DNA of 11,988 nt from Treponema sp. GTDB lineage: Bacteria > Spirochaetota > Spirochaetia > Treponematales > Breznakiellaceae. The stretch is from positions 1 to 11,988 of the forward strand of contig JAITQR010000335.1 of the NCBI GenBank assembly GCA_031288815.1, written 5' to 3'. The notes beneath the pieces are model-generated. The model worked only from the letters and a program-made list of their open reading frames with translations. It did not search any database and had not been told where the DNA came from. Positions 1 to 7,320 of this stretch are shown here, piece after piece. Both the position numbers and the translations under genes were made by a program. Each line of letters begins with the position of its first letter. Position 1 is the stretch's first letter.

Positions 1-1
1 T

Positions 2-367
2 GGGGGCGGCAACGGGTCAAGGGTCAAACTCTGGAAGAAACGATTGCGGGACCTGGCGAACATAAGGGGCTTGGAGGTACAGGTCTCCCATTTCCCCCCT
101 GGCACATCGAAATGGAATAAGATTGAACACCGGATGTTTTGCTTTATAAGCAAGAACTGGAGGGGGAGGCCGCTTATATCGATTGAAACGGTTATTGAAT
201 TAATAGCAAACACGACCACGGCGAAGGGGCTAAAAATTATTTGTATGAAAGATGGAAACAAGTACGAACTGGGAAGGAAAGTCAGCGACGAAGAATTAGC
301 GGAACTTAATATACCGGGGGATATTTTTCATGGAGACTGGAATTATATCATTTCACCTAAAGTATAA
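2..367 (+). CDS. ISAzo13-family transposase, C-terminal part (cut by window edge)
   Basis: This is the C-terminal part of a DDE transposase of the ISAzo13 type, which cuts and joins the ends of its own insertion sequence. The frame is open to the left edge and reads GGGNGSRVKLWKK directly after a codon whose last base is position 1. In this family a catalytic Asp precedes the GGG run, so the edge probably cuts that codon. HFPPGTSKWNKIEHRMF follows, with the catalytic Glu at bases 125-127, and the protein ends FHGDWNYIISPKV, close to the usual family C-terminus. A TTG at 44 is only an internal codon, not the start. No frameshift is visible in this part. The gene is more AT-rich than the glycosidase it meets, and its last 25 bases overlap that gene head-on. 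Family assignment rests on recalled motifs; activity cannot be judged because the N-terminal part lies outside the window. Confidence 0.85.
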   Translation, partial: GGGNGSRVKLWKKRLRDLANIRGLEVQVSHFPPGTSKWNKIEHRMFCFISKNWRGRPLISIETVIELIANTTTAKGLKIICMKDGNKYELGRKVSDEELAELNIPGDIFHGDWNYIISPKV

Positions 368-2070
368 CACTTTATTATCTTACAGTTCCTGATAAGGCCG
401 ATGCCCGCGCCGTGCCGGAAAGGGGCGCTACGATCGTTGCCAAAGATAGTGTAACACAGGCGGTTCTCCTTATCGAAGAAAAGACAGCCATGCCCTCCGT
501 GGGGTACCAGGATTCTCCGGGGGGAATAGGGGCCTTCAAGTTTATCCGCCACCGAATACATCATATCGTAGGAGCCGTCAATCCGGGCGTCCCCGTTCCA
601 TTCCGCCGCGTAGAGGATGTATTTGTCCCTAACCTTGATAAGCCCGGCTCCCTCATAGCCTACCTGCTGCCCGTCCGACGGCATAAGGAGTTTCGGTTCC
701 TCGGCGAAGGAGTTGCAGGTGCGGGTAAGGGGGGCGATGCGGCCGTTCTGCCAGATGAGGTAGAGCGTCTCCCCCTCCAGGTAAAATCCGGAATCTATCC
801 CCTTGATCACATAGCGGCCCATATCCGCGTAGGGACCCTCAATTTTTCCGGAGAGGCTTTTAAGGAGGCCGCAGCCCGGGGCGGTGGAGTAGGTGATCCA
901 GAAGGTGTTATTATAAAAAGTAATCTCCGGCGCCCAAGAGTTCATGTTATTTGATACCTGCCTCTGCCACGAGTCTTCGCGGCCGCGGTAGTCGAAAACC
1001 CTGCCGACCAATTCAAAATCCTTTAGATCCCGGCTCCGCCATATCGTTACGCCGGCGGTACTTTTCCAATAGGTTCCCGCCTGTTCCCTGGTGGTACCGG
1101 TAAGGTAATACCAGCCGTCCGGGGCGTTAAAGACAAAGGTGTCCCGGATTTCGTTTATGCCTCCCCTGATTCGCAGGAAGTTAACCGGGTTCTTTTCCAG
1201 GATATAACCGGGACCGGGGCGGAAGAATCCCTCTTCTTTCCATTCCAGCGGAAGGATCGCCGCTTTGCCGTATACGACGCTTTCGGCGGAGGATCCTCTA
1301 AAGACCGCGTAGGGCCGGCCTTTGTCGTCGTGAAACAGATTGGCGATTCCTCCCGAGGGGATGATAAGATAGCGGCGATCAAAGTACCCGGTAAGTTTCT
1401 CCGTTGAACAGCAAAAAGTATCGATGTTGTCGACGGCGCAGCGGGTAAAACGATCGGCGCAGATATAGTAGTACCGGTTTCCGTGTTTGAAAAGACAGCC
1501 TCCCCGAAGGCCCGGATGGTCCCGCCCCTGCATGCTGAGCGCGTCCTGGCGGGACTTGGAGAGATAAAAGGGCCGGGCCCGTATCTCCACGGGATCGTCT
1601 TTAAAACCGTCAAGATCTTCGCTGACCCGGGCAAGCTTTCCGTCATAGGCAAGCCAAAAGCCCTCGGCCTCCCGAAGGACCGAAGCGTGGAAGGCGGTGA
1701 CAGGAATATTCCCCCTTTGGGTACCGTCCATATTGAAAAGATATATTTCCCCCGCGCACACACAGACCCCGCCGCCTGTGTCGTCTTCGTAGCAGGAAAG
1801 GCCGGTAACGGGAAGACCGAATACGGCGAATTCCCGGCCTTCCCCCAGAGACCCGGGTTCCTTGCCCGAATACACGCGGACCTTGAAAGCTTCGGCTTCC
1901 TCGACCGCGAAGAGGAGGAAGTTTCCCCCCGCGAAAGCTCCCCCGCAGGCCCTGACCGGAAAGTCAAGGGCGGGCCGCAGCGATTCCGCCGCGTCCGAAA
2001 GATTGATGCAGGCGGTTTCATCGGTTTCGGGGTGAGGCTGATTGTACAGGAAATCGGTTTTTATCATCAC
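343..2070 (-). CDS. GH43-like glycoside hydrolase (five-bladed propeller type), cytoplasmic
   Basis: Predicted beta-xylosidase/arabinofuranosidase-type glycosidase of the GH43 clan, 575 residues. The C-terminal half (about 300-560) carries the expected catalytic carboxylates: Asp310 in IRDTFVF, Asp426 in IDSGFYL and Glu473 in YEGAGLIK. It also has WAPEI at 379-383 and DGWYYLTGT near 318. The N-terminal half (about 190-290) has similar blade-like segments (GGCLFKHGNRYYYICAD) and looks like a degenerate copy of the same fold. There is no signal peptide, so the enzyme should act in the cytoplasm on sugars brought in by the adjacent ABC importer. It is last in the operon; the preceding lipoprotein gene stops 2 bases before the GTG at 2070. 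An ATG follows at 2067 and either could be the start. AGAGGTGAT overlaps the start region, which suggests translational coupling. The last ~15 residues appear to be encoded by insertion-sequence DNA. The exact substrate is unknown, and GH43-like proteins of this architecture are not all characterised. Confidence 0.82.
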   Translation of the reverse strand: MMIKTDFLYNQPHPETDETACINLSDAAESLRPALDFPVRACGGAFAGGNFLLFAVEEAEAFKVRVYSGKEPGSLGEGREFAVFGLPVTGLSCYEDDTGGGVCVCAGEIYLFNMDGTQRGNIPVTAFHASVLREAEGFWLAYDGKLARVSEDLDGFKDDPVEIRARPFYLSKSRQDALSMQGRDHPGLRGGCLFKHGNRYYYICADRFTRCAVDNIDTFCCSTEKLTGYFDRRYLIIPSGGIANLFHDDKGRPYAVFRGSSAESVVYGKAAILPLEWKEEGFFRPGPGYILEKNPVNFLRIRGGINEIRDTFVFNAPDGWYYLTGTTREQAGTYWKSTAGVTIWRSRDLKDFELVGRVFDYRGREDSWQRQVSNNMNSWAPEITFYNNTFWITYSTAPGCGLLKSLSGKIEGPYADMGRYVIKGIDSGFYLEGETLYLIWQNGRIAPLTRTCNSFAEEPKLLMPSDGQQVGYEGAGLIKVRDKYILYAAEWNGDARIDGSYDMMYSVADKLEGPYSPRRILVPHGGHGCLFFDKENRLCYTIFGNDRSAPFRHGAGIGLIRNCKIIKCYTLGEMI

Positions 2071-2072
2071 CT

Positions 2073-3683
2073 CTACCGTATACCCGGTTTGGTCATAAAC
2101 TGTTCGTAACCCTTTGCCGTGATATCGACAGCCTCGTCAATATTCATGGCCTTGATTTGGGCCAGGTAATTATCAAACTCGCTTAAGGGAGTAACATTGG
2201 TGATGAATTTCAGGGTCATCTCGTCCACATAGGTGTTAATGTCCCGCATAATCCCGTTGCGTTTCAGGCTGTCCTCCATGCTGAGCTGAAAGGCCGGCAG
2301 TACCTGGGCGTCGTCAACGGTTTTATCGTCGGAATAGCGGGTGCGGTACTCCAAAGCGGCGGCGTCGATAATCACATTGGGATTGCAGACCACATCGGGC
2401 TCCGCGAGTTTGGCGCACAGATGGATTTTCAAAAGGGTCTGGACATCCGAAAGGGGGATCTTCTCGTTCCGCAGCATATAATCGGTAAAGGTCTTTTTCC
2501 CGTTGGCGTCCATGGTGTAACTTAAATCCTTGACCCCCCAATTGCACAGATCCGCCCCTTCCCGGGTATAAAAGTAGTTTAGGTATTCTATGGCAATTTC
2601 GGGATTTTTGCAGGATGTTGTAACCACCGTCCCCATGGATTCGTTAGGCAGGGGCAGGGTTTCAAAGCTAACCGGCTGGAAGTGGATGGGCTGGTCCGCA
2701 TACAGCCGGGGGTAGGGCAGCGGAACCGCCGTAAAGCCCGTGGCGTCGGAGACCGATTTTACCAGATCCACCGGATTGACGATCATGGAGACGGAATTGG
2801 TGGTAAAAAGGGTGCGCCGTTCCGGGTCGCTTATATTACTCATGAAGTCCTTGGAGATATAGCCCTTGGTATACCAGTTGTTCATAAGCTGGAGGTAGTC
2901 TTTATACGCGCTCTGGGCCTCGCCCCATTTTACCGTCCCGTCGGCGCCGATATAAAAACCCGGGGTAATACCGTATGGCCACATAAAAAGATCGATTTTG
3001 CCGTTCGCGGGGGGCGCGAAACCGGTTAACCCCGCGGCCTTCATCTTGGCAAAATCTTCCTCGTAATCCGCTACCGTAACCGGTATGTCGACGCCGAGTT
3101 TATCCATCACGTCCTGCCGGTAGTTTGACCGGTTAAAGGCCGGCGCGCTCTGCTTGATGATGTGGAACTCCGTGATTTTTCCCTCGCTGTTGGTGGCCAG
3201 CCGGTAGTTGCGGTCAGATTTGGTGATTTCCCGGTAATAATCCGGGGCATGAACGGGAATGTCTTCGGTCAATTCCCGAAAGATCCCTTCGGCAACGCCG
3301 GCGCTGGATCCCCCGTTATAAAGACCCCGGATTTGGATAAGATCCGGCAGGTCCCCCGAGGCGACGAGGATCCCCAGCTGTTCCCGTTCCTGGCCGACGG
3401 CCGGATGGCTAAAATCTACCTCCACCCCGGTATTTTGACCGATGATTTTGAAGATCTCGTGTTCATTGTAAGAACTGATGTGTTTGGCCGCCGGCGGCTG
3501 GATGGGAAGCCAAAAACTGAGCTTCTTCTCCCCCGGGGCCGAAATCGGATAGCTGACGCCGGCCTTTGTCTCCGCCGCCGCGGTTTGCCCGGCATCCGTC
3601 GATGGGGCGCGGGAACAGGCGGCCAGGAAGGCAGCCCCCAGGGCCAGGGTGAAAACACCGACTGTAACAAGGCGATTCTTCAT
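2073..3683 (-). CDS. extracellular solute-binding lipoprotein of sugar ABC importer (copy 1)
   Basis: Membrane-tethered substrate-binding protein of a carbohydrate ABC importer, LplA-like, 536 residues. The N-terminus is a lipoprotein signal: MKNR, a hydrophobic stretch, then lipobox LAAC with Cys23 as the lipidated residue. The mature region has features common in large LplA-type binding proteins (EKKLSFWLPI, VASGDLPDLIQIRG, DVMDKLGVDIPVTVADYEEDFAKMKAAG, MWPYG). The start is well supported: AGGAGG at 3690-3695 lies 6 bases before the ATG. The gene lies 16 bases downstream of a paralogue of almost the same length (539 residues, roughly 70 percent identical by eye) and 2 bases upstream of the glycosidase. 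The 3' ~150 bases are nearly identical to those of the paralogue, pointing to recent sequence exchange. The bound sugar is unknown; from the neighbouring GH43-like enzyme a plant-type oligosaccharide such as an arabinose- or xylose-containing one is a guess. Confidence 0.9.
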   Translation of the reverse strand: MKNRLVTVGVFTLALGAAFLAACSRAPSTDAGQTAAAETKAGVSYPISAPGEKKLSFWLPIQPPAAKHISSYNEHEIFKIIGQNTGVEVDFSHPAVGQEREQLGILVASGDLPDLIQIRGLYNGGSSAGVAEGIFRELTEDIPVHAPDYYREITKSDRNYRLATNSEGKITEFHIIKQSAPAFNRSNYRQDVMDKLGVDIPVTVADYEEDFAKMKAAGLTGFAPPANGKIDLFMWPYGITPGFYIGADGTVKWGEAQSAYKDYLQLMNNWYTKGYISKDFMSNISDPERRTLFTTNSVSMIVNPVDLVKSVSDATGFTAVPLPYPRLYADQPIHFQPVSFETLPLPNESMGTVVTTSCKNPEIAIEYLNYFYTREGADLCNWGVKDLSYTMDANGKKTFTDYMLRNEKIPLSDVQTLLKIHLCAKLAEPDVVCNPNVIIDAAALEYRTRYSDDKTVDDAQVLPAFQLSMEDSLKRNGIMRDINTYVDEMTLKFITNVTPLSEFDNYLAQIKAMNIDEAVDITAKGYEQFMTKPGIR

Positions 3684-3699
3684 AGTATTCCTCCTGCTT

Positions 3700-5319
3700 C
3701 TACCGTATGCCCGGTTTGGTCATAAACTGTTCGTAACCCTTTGCCGTGATATCGATGGCCTCGTCAATATTCATGGCCTTGATTTGGGCCAGGTAATTTT
3801 CAAACTCGCTTAAAGGAGTAACATTGGTGATGAATTTCAGGGTCATCTCGTTTATGTAGGTGTTGATATCCCGCATGATAGCCGCGCGGGCCTGACTGTC
3901 CTCCAAGCCAAGCTGGAAGGGAGGCAGCACCTGGAAATCGTCAATCGTGGCATCATCGGAATAACGGTTGCGAATTTCCAAAGCAAAGCTGTCGTACACC
4001 ACATTGGGATTACAAAGCACGTCCGGTTCTGAAAGTTTGGCGCATTGATGCATCTTGAGGACGAATTGAACATCCGCAAGCGGAATCTTTTCGTTCCGCA
4101 GCATATAGTCGGTAAAAGTTTTTTTACCGCCCGGATCCACGGTATAGGTAAGATCTTTTATGCCCCAGTTGCAGATATCCGCCCCCTCCCGGGTATAGAA
4201 ATAGTTTAAATACTCTACCGCCACTTCGGGACTCTTGCAGGAAGATGTTACCACCGTATTAAAGGGTTCGGCGCGCAATGGCAGGGTTTCAAAACTTACC
4301 GGCTGGAAATGAATAGGCTGGCCTTCATGAAGACGGGGATAAGGCAGGGGAACCGGTATTATCCCCGATGGGTTGCAGGCGGAGAGGACTAAGTCTACCG
4401 GGTTGATGATCATGGAAACCTGGTTGGTGGTAAAGAGCGCCTGGCGCTGAGGCATGAGCATGTTGCTCGTAAAGTCCTTGGAGATATACCCTTTGTTATA
4501 CCAGCCGTTCATCAGTTCCAGGTACTGTTTGTAAGCCGGCTCGGCTTCCCCAAACTTTACTTTTCCATCGGAACCGAGATAAAAACCGGGAGCTATACCG
4601 TAGGGCCACATGAAAAGGTCTATTCGGCCGTCGGCCTGTGGAGCGAAACCGGTAAGGCCGGCCGCTTTCATCTTGGCAAAATCATCTTCGTAGTCAGCAA
4701 CGGTAATGGGAACATCGAGCCCCAATTTATCCATCACATCCTGGCGGTAATTGGCGCGCCTGAAGACAGGGGCTCGTTGTTTGATCAGGAGAAAATCCGT
4801 TATACTGTTGTCATTATTAGTGGCGATCCGGTACGATAGATCCGATCTGGTAATTTCCCGGTAATAATCCGGCGCATGGACAGGGATCATTTCCGTCATA
4901 TCCAGGAACAATCCATCAGCGACCCCCGCGCTTGAACCGCCTGTGTAGAGTCCACGGATCTCGATAATATCGGGCAGATCTCCCGATGCAATCAGTACCC
5001 CCAATTGTTCCCGCTCCTGTCCGGTTACCGGGTGAATAAAATCCACCTCGACACCCGTATTCTTGCTGATTTCCTGATAGGCTATGTTTTCATTGTAAGA
5101 CGAAATATGCTTGGTGGCTACCGGGGCGATAGGTATCCAGAAACTCAATTTCTTTTCTCCCGACGCGGTAATGGGGTAGCTGACTTCCATCTTTGCCGGG
5201 GCCGCGCTGTCCGCGTCCGGGGACCGGGTTCCGCCGTCCGTCTTGTTTGAGCAGCCGGAAATACCCGCGGCAGAGATTAGAACCGCGGCCAATAACAAGA
5301 CAGGAAAATTATTCTTCAT
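3700..5319 (-). CDS. extracellular solute-binding lipoprotein of sugar ABC importer (copy 2)
   Basis: Second substrate-binding lipoprotein, 539 residues, LplA-like. The signal peptide MKNNFPVLLLAAVLISAAGISGC ends in lipobox ISGC with Cys23 lipidated, followed by a polar linker (SNKTDGGTRSPDADS) before the folded domain starts near SYPITASGEKKLSFWIPI. The start is supported by AAGGAGTG ending about 6 bases before the ATG. In the transcript it is the first binding protein after the two permeases, separated from them by 64 bases that hold a stem-loop. It aligns end to end with copy 1 without large gaps; most differences lie in the signal/linker and scattered surface-like positions, and the last ~50 residues are almost the same. 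Two binding proteins for one permease pair suggests either a wider substrate range or dosage; the sequence does not tell which. Confidence 0.9.
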   Translation of the reverse strand: MKNNFPVLLLAAVLISAAGISGCSNKTDGGTRSPDADSAAPAKMEVSYPITASGEKKLSFWIPIAPVATKHISSYNENIAYQEISKNTGVEVDFIHPVTGQEREQLGVLIASGDLPDIIEIRGLYTGGSSAGVADGLFLDMTEMIPVHAPDYYREITRSDLSYRIATNNDNSITDFLLIKQRAPVFRRANYRQDVMDKLGLDVPITVADYEDDFAKMKAAGLTGFAPQADGRIDLFMWPYGIAPGFYLGSDGKVKFGEAEPAYKQYLELMNGWYNKGYISKDFTSNMLMPQRQALFTTNQVSMIINPVDLVLSACNPSGIIPVPLPYPRLHEGQPIHFQPVSFETLPLRAEPFNTVVTSSCKSPEVAVEYLNYFYTREGADICNWGIKDLTYTVDPGGKKTFTDYMLRNEKIPLADVQFVLKMHQCAKLSEPDVLCNPNVVYDSFALEIRNRYSDDATIDDFQVLPPFQLGLEDSQARAAIMRDINTYINEMTLKFITNVTPLSEFENYLAQIKAMNIDEAIDITAKGYEQFMTKPGIR

Positions 5320-5341
5320 ATAACACTCCTTAAAAATTAGA

Positions 5342-5371
5342 GTTGTCCGGAAATTTCAGTTCCTGAACAAC
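5342..5371 (-). terminator. stem-loop plus T-run between permease and binding-protein genes
   Basis: On the minus strand GTTGT pairs with ACAAC and, after a small internal bulge, GGAA pairs with TTCC around a 7-base loop. Five bases after the stem comes a run of five T (positions 5336-5332). It lies between the permease stop and the ribosome-binding site of the first binding-protein gene. It could be a leaky terminator, an attenuator, or an mRNA processing/stability hairpin that lets binding-protein transcripts exceed permease transcripts. The stem is imperfect, so the role is uncertain. Confidence 0.4.
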
Positions 5372-5383
5372 CACCGCTTAAAA

Positions 5384-6262
5384 TTACCCCTTCACTGAAC
5401 CCATCATGACGCCTTTAACGAAGTAACGCTGTAAAAACGGGTACAGTAAAAGAATAGGTACCGTGGAAACAATAATAGTACTGTACTTTACCAGTTCTCC
5501 GACAAAGTCAATGGTCGGATCCGCGCCCGCTACCTCGGAATTGGCGATAAGGGTTTCCCGAAGGAAAAGCTGGAGGGGGTAAAGGTTCCGTGCCCGGGGC
5601 AGGTAGATCATGGCGTTGAACCAGGAGTTCCAGTGCCCTACCGCGTAGAAGAGCAGTATCACCGCCATGGTGGCCTTGGATACGGGGATTATTACTTTTA
5701 TCAGGATAATAAAATCGTTTGCCCCGTCAATGCGGGCGGCGTCTTCCATGGCCTGCGGCACGGCCCTAAAAGCGGTCCGGAGAACCAGCATGTTCCAGGT
5801 GCCGATAGCCCCGGGGAGAATAAGGGCCCAGCGCGTGTTGAGTAATCCAAGACTCCGGACAAGCAAAAAGTTAGGAATGATACCTCCGGTAAAATACATG
5901 GTAAAGACAATCATAAGCATAAATGCTTTTTTGAGCATAAACTCCCGCTGGGCCAGGGCGTAGGCCCCGAGGGTGGTCATCGCCATGTTAACCGCCGAAC
6001 CAATTACCAGATAGAAAATGGTATTAAAGTAACCGGTGGAAATATTCGGGTTGGAAAGCACTACCCGGTACCCCTCCAGGGAAAAACCCAAAGGCCATAC
6101 CAGGGGGCCCTGATGGTTCATTATCCGTATGGGTTCACTGAGAGAGGCGACCGTAACATGAAACATGGGATAGAGACAGAGCAGGGTAATAAGGGAGATG
6201 AGAAGCGTATTCGTAATGTTAAAGATCCTGTCTCCGAAAGACAATCTTAACTTTTGCGTCAT
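5384..6262 (-). CDS. sugar ABC transporter permease, MalG/LplC type
   Basis: Inner-membrane channel subunit of the carbohydrate importer, MalG/LplC type, 292 residues from the ATG at 6262. Several hydrophobic helices are visible (around 15-40, 80-105, 112-132, 195-215, 260-280). The EAA loop that docks onto the ATPase is at 172-193 (MEDAARIDGA, with IKVIIP at its end). The C-terminus FLQRYFVKGVMMGSVKG is the usual ending for this family. The frame stays open 11 codons upstream to a TTG at 6295, but that would overlap the other permease gene. The ATG at 6262 has a G-rich AAGGGGG sequence 5 bases upstream and starts 10 bases after the preceding stop, so I prefer it. It should form a heterodimer with the permease encoded just upstream. 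No ATP-binding subunit gene is in the window. Confidence 0.92.
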   Translation of the reverse strand: MTQKLRLSFGDRIFNITNTLLISLITLLCLYPMFHVTVASLSEPIRIMNHQGPLVWPLGFSLEGYRVVLSNPNISTGYFNTIFYLVIGSAVNMAMTTLGAYALAQREFMLKKAFMLMIVFTMYFTGGIIPNFLLVRSLGLLNTRWALILPGAIGTWNMLVLRTAFRAVPQAMEDAARIDGANDFIILIKVIIPVSKATMAVILLFYAVGHWNSWFNAMIYLPRARNLYPLQLFLRETLIANSEVAGADPTIDFVGELVKYSTIIVSTVPILLLYPFLQRYFVKGVMMGSVKG

Positions 6263-6272
6263 GTACTCCCCC

Positions 6273-7217
6273 TTACCAGAGACTTTCCTGAACAAAGCGG
6301 CGGCTGAACCAGTTGGCGAAAACCAGCAGGATCAGATTGATAAGGGAATTGAACATGCCCACCGCGGCGGCAAGACTGTAGTTCTGTTCGCTTAAACCCA
6401 CCCGATACACGTAGGAAGCGATAGTATCCGCCGTATCGTAAACGATGGGGCTGTAAAGGAGGATAACTTTTTCGGCCCCCTGGCTCATGATGTGGCCTAT
6501 GCGCATGATAAGCTGGATGGCTACGATGGGAACCAGGGAGGGGATTATGATGTGATAGATCTTACGAAAGCGTCCCGCGCCGTCAATGGAAGCCGCCTCG
6601 AAAAGGTTGATATCGACGTTTGACAAGGTAGCCAGGTAAATGATACTGCCCCAGCCGATGGTCTTCCAAACGGTACTTGCCGTGTAGATGGCCCGGAAGT
6701 ACTGGGGTCTGGAAAGCAGATTTGTGGAGGGAAAACCGAACCATCCAAGCACGGAGGTGATGACCCCGTGGGAACTGGTGAAATTCACAATCATGCCGCA
6801 CATGATAACCAGGGAAATGAAATGGGGCATATAGGTAATCGTCTGGGCTACCCGCTTGAACTTAGTACCTCCCAGTTCATTGAGGAGCAGGGCCAGAATG
6901 ATAGGCATGGGGAAGGAAAAAACTATATCATACAGGCTTAAAATAATAGTATTTTTAATCACCCGGCCCGAGAAAGGTCCTTTAAAAAAACCGATAAAGT
7001 TTTTTAACCCTACCCAGGGACTGTTCAGAATTCCCCTGGCGGGACGATAATTTTGGAATGCGATAACCTGGCCAAACATGGGTATATAACAAAAGACAAT
7101 ATAGTAGACCATAACCGGAATCAGCATCCAATAGATATATTTCCGTTTTTGATAATCCAGGCGGAGGGCGGAAAAGAAATTTCCGATTCTCCTTTTTCCG
7201 TTTGATCGGGCTGTCAT
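6273..7217 (-). CDS. sugar ABC transporter permease, MalF/LplB/UgpA type
   Basis: Partner channel subunit, 314 residues, LplB/YteP-like. It has a basic N-terminal tail (MTARSNGKRRIGNFFSALRLDYQKRK), then a first transmembrane helix about 28-50 (WMLIPVMVYYIVFCYIPMFGQVIAF split over the boundary), and further helices about 92-112, 130-147, 180-196, 225-240 and 280-300. The EAA docking loop is at about 206-226 (LFEAASIDGAGRFRKIYHIIIP). The ending NWFSRRFVQESLW is typical of this subgroup. It is the first gene of the transporter set, about 100 bases downstream of the AraC-type regulator gene and on the same strand. The ribosome-binding site before the ATG at 7217 is weak (only a GGG a few bases upstream), so the start is less certain than those of its neighbours. 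Confidence 0.92.
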   Translation of the reverse strand: MTARSNGKRRIGNFFSALRLDYQKRKYIYWMLIPVMVYYIVFCYIPMFGQVIAFQNYRPARGILNSPWVGLKNFIGFFKGPFSGRVIKNTIILSLYDIVFSFPMPIILALLLNELGGTKFKRVAQTITYMPHFISLVIMCGMIVNFTSSHGVITSVLGWFGFPSTNLLSRPQYFRAIYTASTVWKTIGWGSIIYLATLSNVDINLFEAASIDGAGRFRKIYHIIIPSLVPIVAIQLIMRIGHIMSQGAEKVILLYSPIVYDTADTIASYVYRVGLSEQNYSLAAAVGMFNSLINLILLVFANWFSRRFVQESLW

Positions 7218-7247
7218 TAACCCAGAATGCCCTTCGACACGGAAAAA

Positions 7248-7258
7248 AGCAATTTGCT
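7248..7258. repeat. perfect 11-base palindrome upstream of permease gene
   Basis: AGCAA-T-TTGCT is a perfect inverted repeat with one central base, about 31-41 bases before the permease ATG. It lies in the 103-base gap between the regulator gene and the transporter genes. It could be an operator half of the control region or chance; it is short. Confidence 0.25.
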
Positions 7259-7292
7259 ATTCACACCAGGCTATGCCGAAAAGACGTTTTTG

Positions 7293-7318
7293 ATATGCGA
7301 TTTATAATCCTATATGCG
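7293..7318 (-). promoter_or_regulatory. candidate AraC-regulator operator: direct repeat of CGCATAT
   Basis: On the minus strand CGCATAT occurs twice in the same orientation (7318-7312 and 7299-7293), with 19 bases from one copy to the next. AraC-family proteins commonly bind direct repeats spaced about two helical turns apart, and a gene for such a protein ends just upstream. The repeats lie 76-101 bases before the first permease ATG, a reasonable activator position. I could not pick out a convincing -35/-10 pair in this gap, so the site is a candidate only. Confidence 0.3.
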
Positions 7319-7320
7319 GA

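Noticed and set aside
44..46. TTG at 44 as start of a small standalone protein
   Set aside because: The frame is open to the left edge and encodes transposase motif residues before this codon, so it is an internal leucine.
358..374. TAAAGT-N5-ACTTTA palindrome as an operon terminator
   Set aside because: The stem is only six A/T-rich pairs with no T-run on the relevant strand, and it lies within coding sequence of both convergent genes.
412..954. Plus-strand open frame of 180 codons
   Set aside because: It is antisense to the glycosidase and has no recognisable domain or convincing start.
1155..2021. Minus-strand open frame of 288 codons inside the glycosidase gene
   Set aside because: It is a different frame of the same strand with low-complexity Pro/Arg/Ser-rich translation; the GH43-like frame holds all the motifs.
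6263..6295. Longer N-terminus (TTG start) for the MalG-type permease
   Set aside because: It would overlap the upstream permease gene, while the ATG at 6262 has a plausible ribosome-binding site and a 10-base intergenic gap.
7303..7320. AATCC-N7-GGATT inverted repeat near the regulator stop as a terminator
   Set aside because: The arms are five bases and no T-run follows on the minus strand; it overlaps the direct heptamer repeat, which is a simpler reading of the region.
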